A stretch of DNA of 64,000 nt, taken from NCBI GenBank assembly GCA_019636655.1, contig JAHBXB010000003.1, positions 62,001 to 126,000 of the forward strand. Reading direction: 5' to 3'. A model generated the notes under the pieces. It did not search any database. It was not told the DNA's origin and saw nothing but the letters and a program-made list of their open reading frames with translations. This DNA comes from Phycisphaeraceae bacterium (GTDB lineage Bacteria; Planctomycetota; Phycisphaerae; Phycisphaerales; UBA1924). A program made the position numbers and the translations under genes. How positions within the stretch are numbered: position 1 is the stretch's first letter; each line of letters begins with the position of its first letter. Positions 63,297-64,000 of this stretch are shown here, one piece after another.

Positions 63297-63871
63297 TCCA
63301 GAACAACCCACAAGATGTGTCCTCCGCCTTCGAGTCACTGCTGGAGGAGGTCGAGGCCGAAGTTGACTTCGTGAACACGGTCGGAGCTCGCTCCTTCGAG
63401 GGGCGTGACTACGACCGAGCCAAGGAAGCCCTCGCACGCGCCGGCGTGCTGATCGCGTTCCGCGACAAAGTAGCCGCCCTGCGGACGGAGTGGCAGACCA
63501 TCGCCGCCGTTGCCGAGCAGGAGGAAGACGAGGAGACGAAGGCCGCGCGCCGGAACCTGGGCCGGCTTCGCAACGGCCTGAGGACCCCGGAAGCCGCGTA
63601 CCGCGAGCCCATCCTCCGGGTGCTTCAGAGCATGGGGGGGTCAGGCAAGGCCGCGGAGGTGCTGGAGAAGGTCGGCCAAATGATGAAGCCCAAGCTCCAG
63701 TCGGTTGACTTCGAGCCACTGGCGTCGGGACCGGACAACCCACGCTGGCGCAATGCTGCCCAGTGGGCCAGGAACACGATGGTGAAGGAGGGATTGCTGA
63801 AGTCCGACTCGCCGCGGGGCGTGTGGGAGGTGACGGACCTGGGACGACAGGCGGTGACCAAGCAGCCGTAG
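63293..63871 (+). CDS. Mrr-N-like winged-helix protein
   Basis: A 192-residue protein that overlaps the methyltransferase stop by four bases (ATGA). Residues 1-90 are an acidic coiled coil. Residues 100-192 resemble the Mrr_N winged helix: PILRVLQSMGGSGKAAEVLE, then WRNAAQWARNTMVKEGLL and SPRGVWEVTDLGRQ. In Mrr this module binds DNA in front of a nuclease domain, but here no nuclease domain follows. It may be the DNA-reading or control part of the cluster, or an adaptor of the methyltransferase. Confidence 0.75.
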   Translation: MIQNNPQDVSSAFESLLEEVEAEVDFVNTVGARSFEGRDYDRAKEALARAGVLIAFRDKVAALRTEWQTIAAVAEQEEDEETKAARRNLGRLRNGLRTPEAAYREPILRVLQSMGGSGKAAEVLEKVGQMMKPKLQSVDFEPLASGPDNPRWRNAAQWARNTMVKEGLLKSDSPRGVWEVTDLGRQAVTKQP

Positions 63872-63894
63872 GTGCAGGACGGAGAGCATCCTCG

Positions 63895-64000
63895 ATGGTT
63901 CATCTTTCCGCGAGATTGGTGTGGCACGATCGGGCATGGGACGGCCATGTTTGCGATCAGCCCGGCAAGAACGTCTACTGCGTGGCGCACAAGCACGTGC
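63895..64000 (+). CDS. Unknown gene cut by the window edge
   Basis: An ATG at 63895 follows GGAGAG by 11 bases and 23 bases after the previous stop. The visible start is MVHLSARLVWHDRAWDGHVC, followed by a second Cys 11 residues later. The pattern W-H-D-x-x-W-D-G-x-x-C with a later Y-C looks like a small zinc- or metal-binding motif. No name can be given from 35 residues. It reads in line with the cluster and is probably part of it. Confidence 0.6.
   Translation, partial: MVHLSARLVWHDRAWDGHVCDQPGKNVYCVAHKHV

Noticed and set aside
53349-64000. Calling the cluster DISARM, BREX or Type I restriction-modification
   Set aside because: The diagnostic genes of those systems are not visible; only the methyltransferase and helicase classes overlap.

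Overview
The window looks like a chromosomal segment of a high-GC planctomycete, most likely of the Phycisphaerae. Three things point there. Two secreted proteins (5496-6170, 7270-8502) end in a GC-type dockerin module. A third (16021-17550) has the planctomycetal LEPR-x-LL sorting motif near its N-terminus. Several membrane proteins start with the CPxCxYxLxGL zinc ribbon common in this group. No rRNA gene, tRNA gene or CRISPR array was found.

Region 1 (1-17.5 kb) is mostly ordinary chromosome: a stand-alone tRNA-binding-domain protein, a sigma/anti-sigma/secreted-protein operon, a DUF4286-like gene, dockerin and VCBS-repeat proteins, ndk, csrA, a NifU-type Fe-S scaffold domain, an M48 membrane protease, dapF, and an ATP-grasp CoA-ligase beta subunit. 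Region 2 (17.6-40 kb) has an M28 peptidase/MFS transporter/PAC2 gene run, an ATP-citrate-lyase-like large subunit (probable partner of the subunit at 14.3 kb), a TetR-controlled RND efflux pair, a CPA-type antiporter, an HD-like protein, and hutH-hutU. The plus strand is C-rich up to about 17.5 kb and G-rich from about 18 kb to 47 kb whichever strand is coding. That abrupt skew switch coincides with the convergent gene pair at 17.55-17.62 kb.

Region 3 (40.2-42.8 kb) is a lower-GC accessory pocket of small unknown genes with a duplicated, decayed 65-bp gene fragment. Region 4 (42.9-52.7 kb) holds proS with an acetyltransferase, lysC coupled to a QueC-like protein that lacks its PP-loop, and a second TetR/adaptor/RND pump operon.

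Region 5 (53.3 kb to the end) is the most interesting part: a co-directional, tightly packed cluster that reads as an anti-phage/restriction island. Its order is an AIPR-type protein, a PLD-plus-SNF2 helicase, a sigma-70-like protein with an extra N-terminal domain and a C-terminal winged helix, an Eco57I-class DNA methyltransferase with the same N-terminal domain, an Mrr-N-like winged-helix protein, and the start of another gene that leaves the window. A sigma-like protein sharing its N-terminal module with the methyltransferase beside it does not match any defence system I can name. No PglZ, BrxC, DrmB or Type I HsdS/HsdR is present in the visible part.
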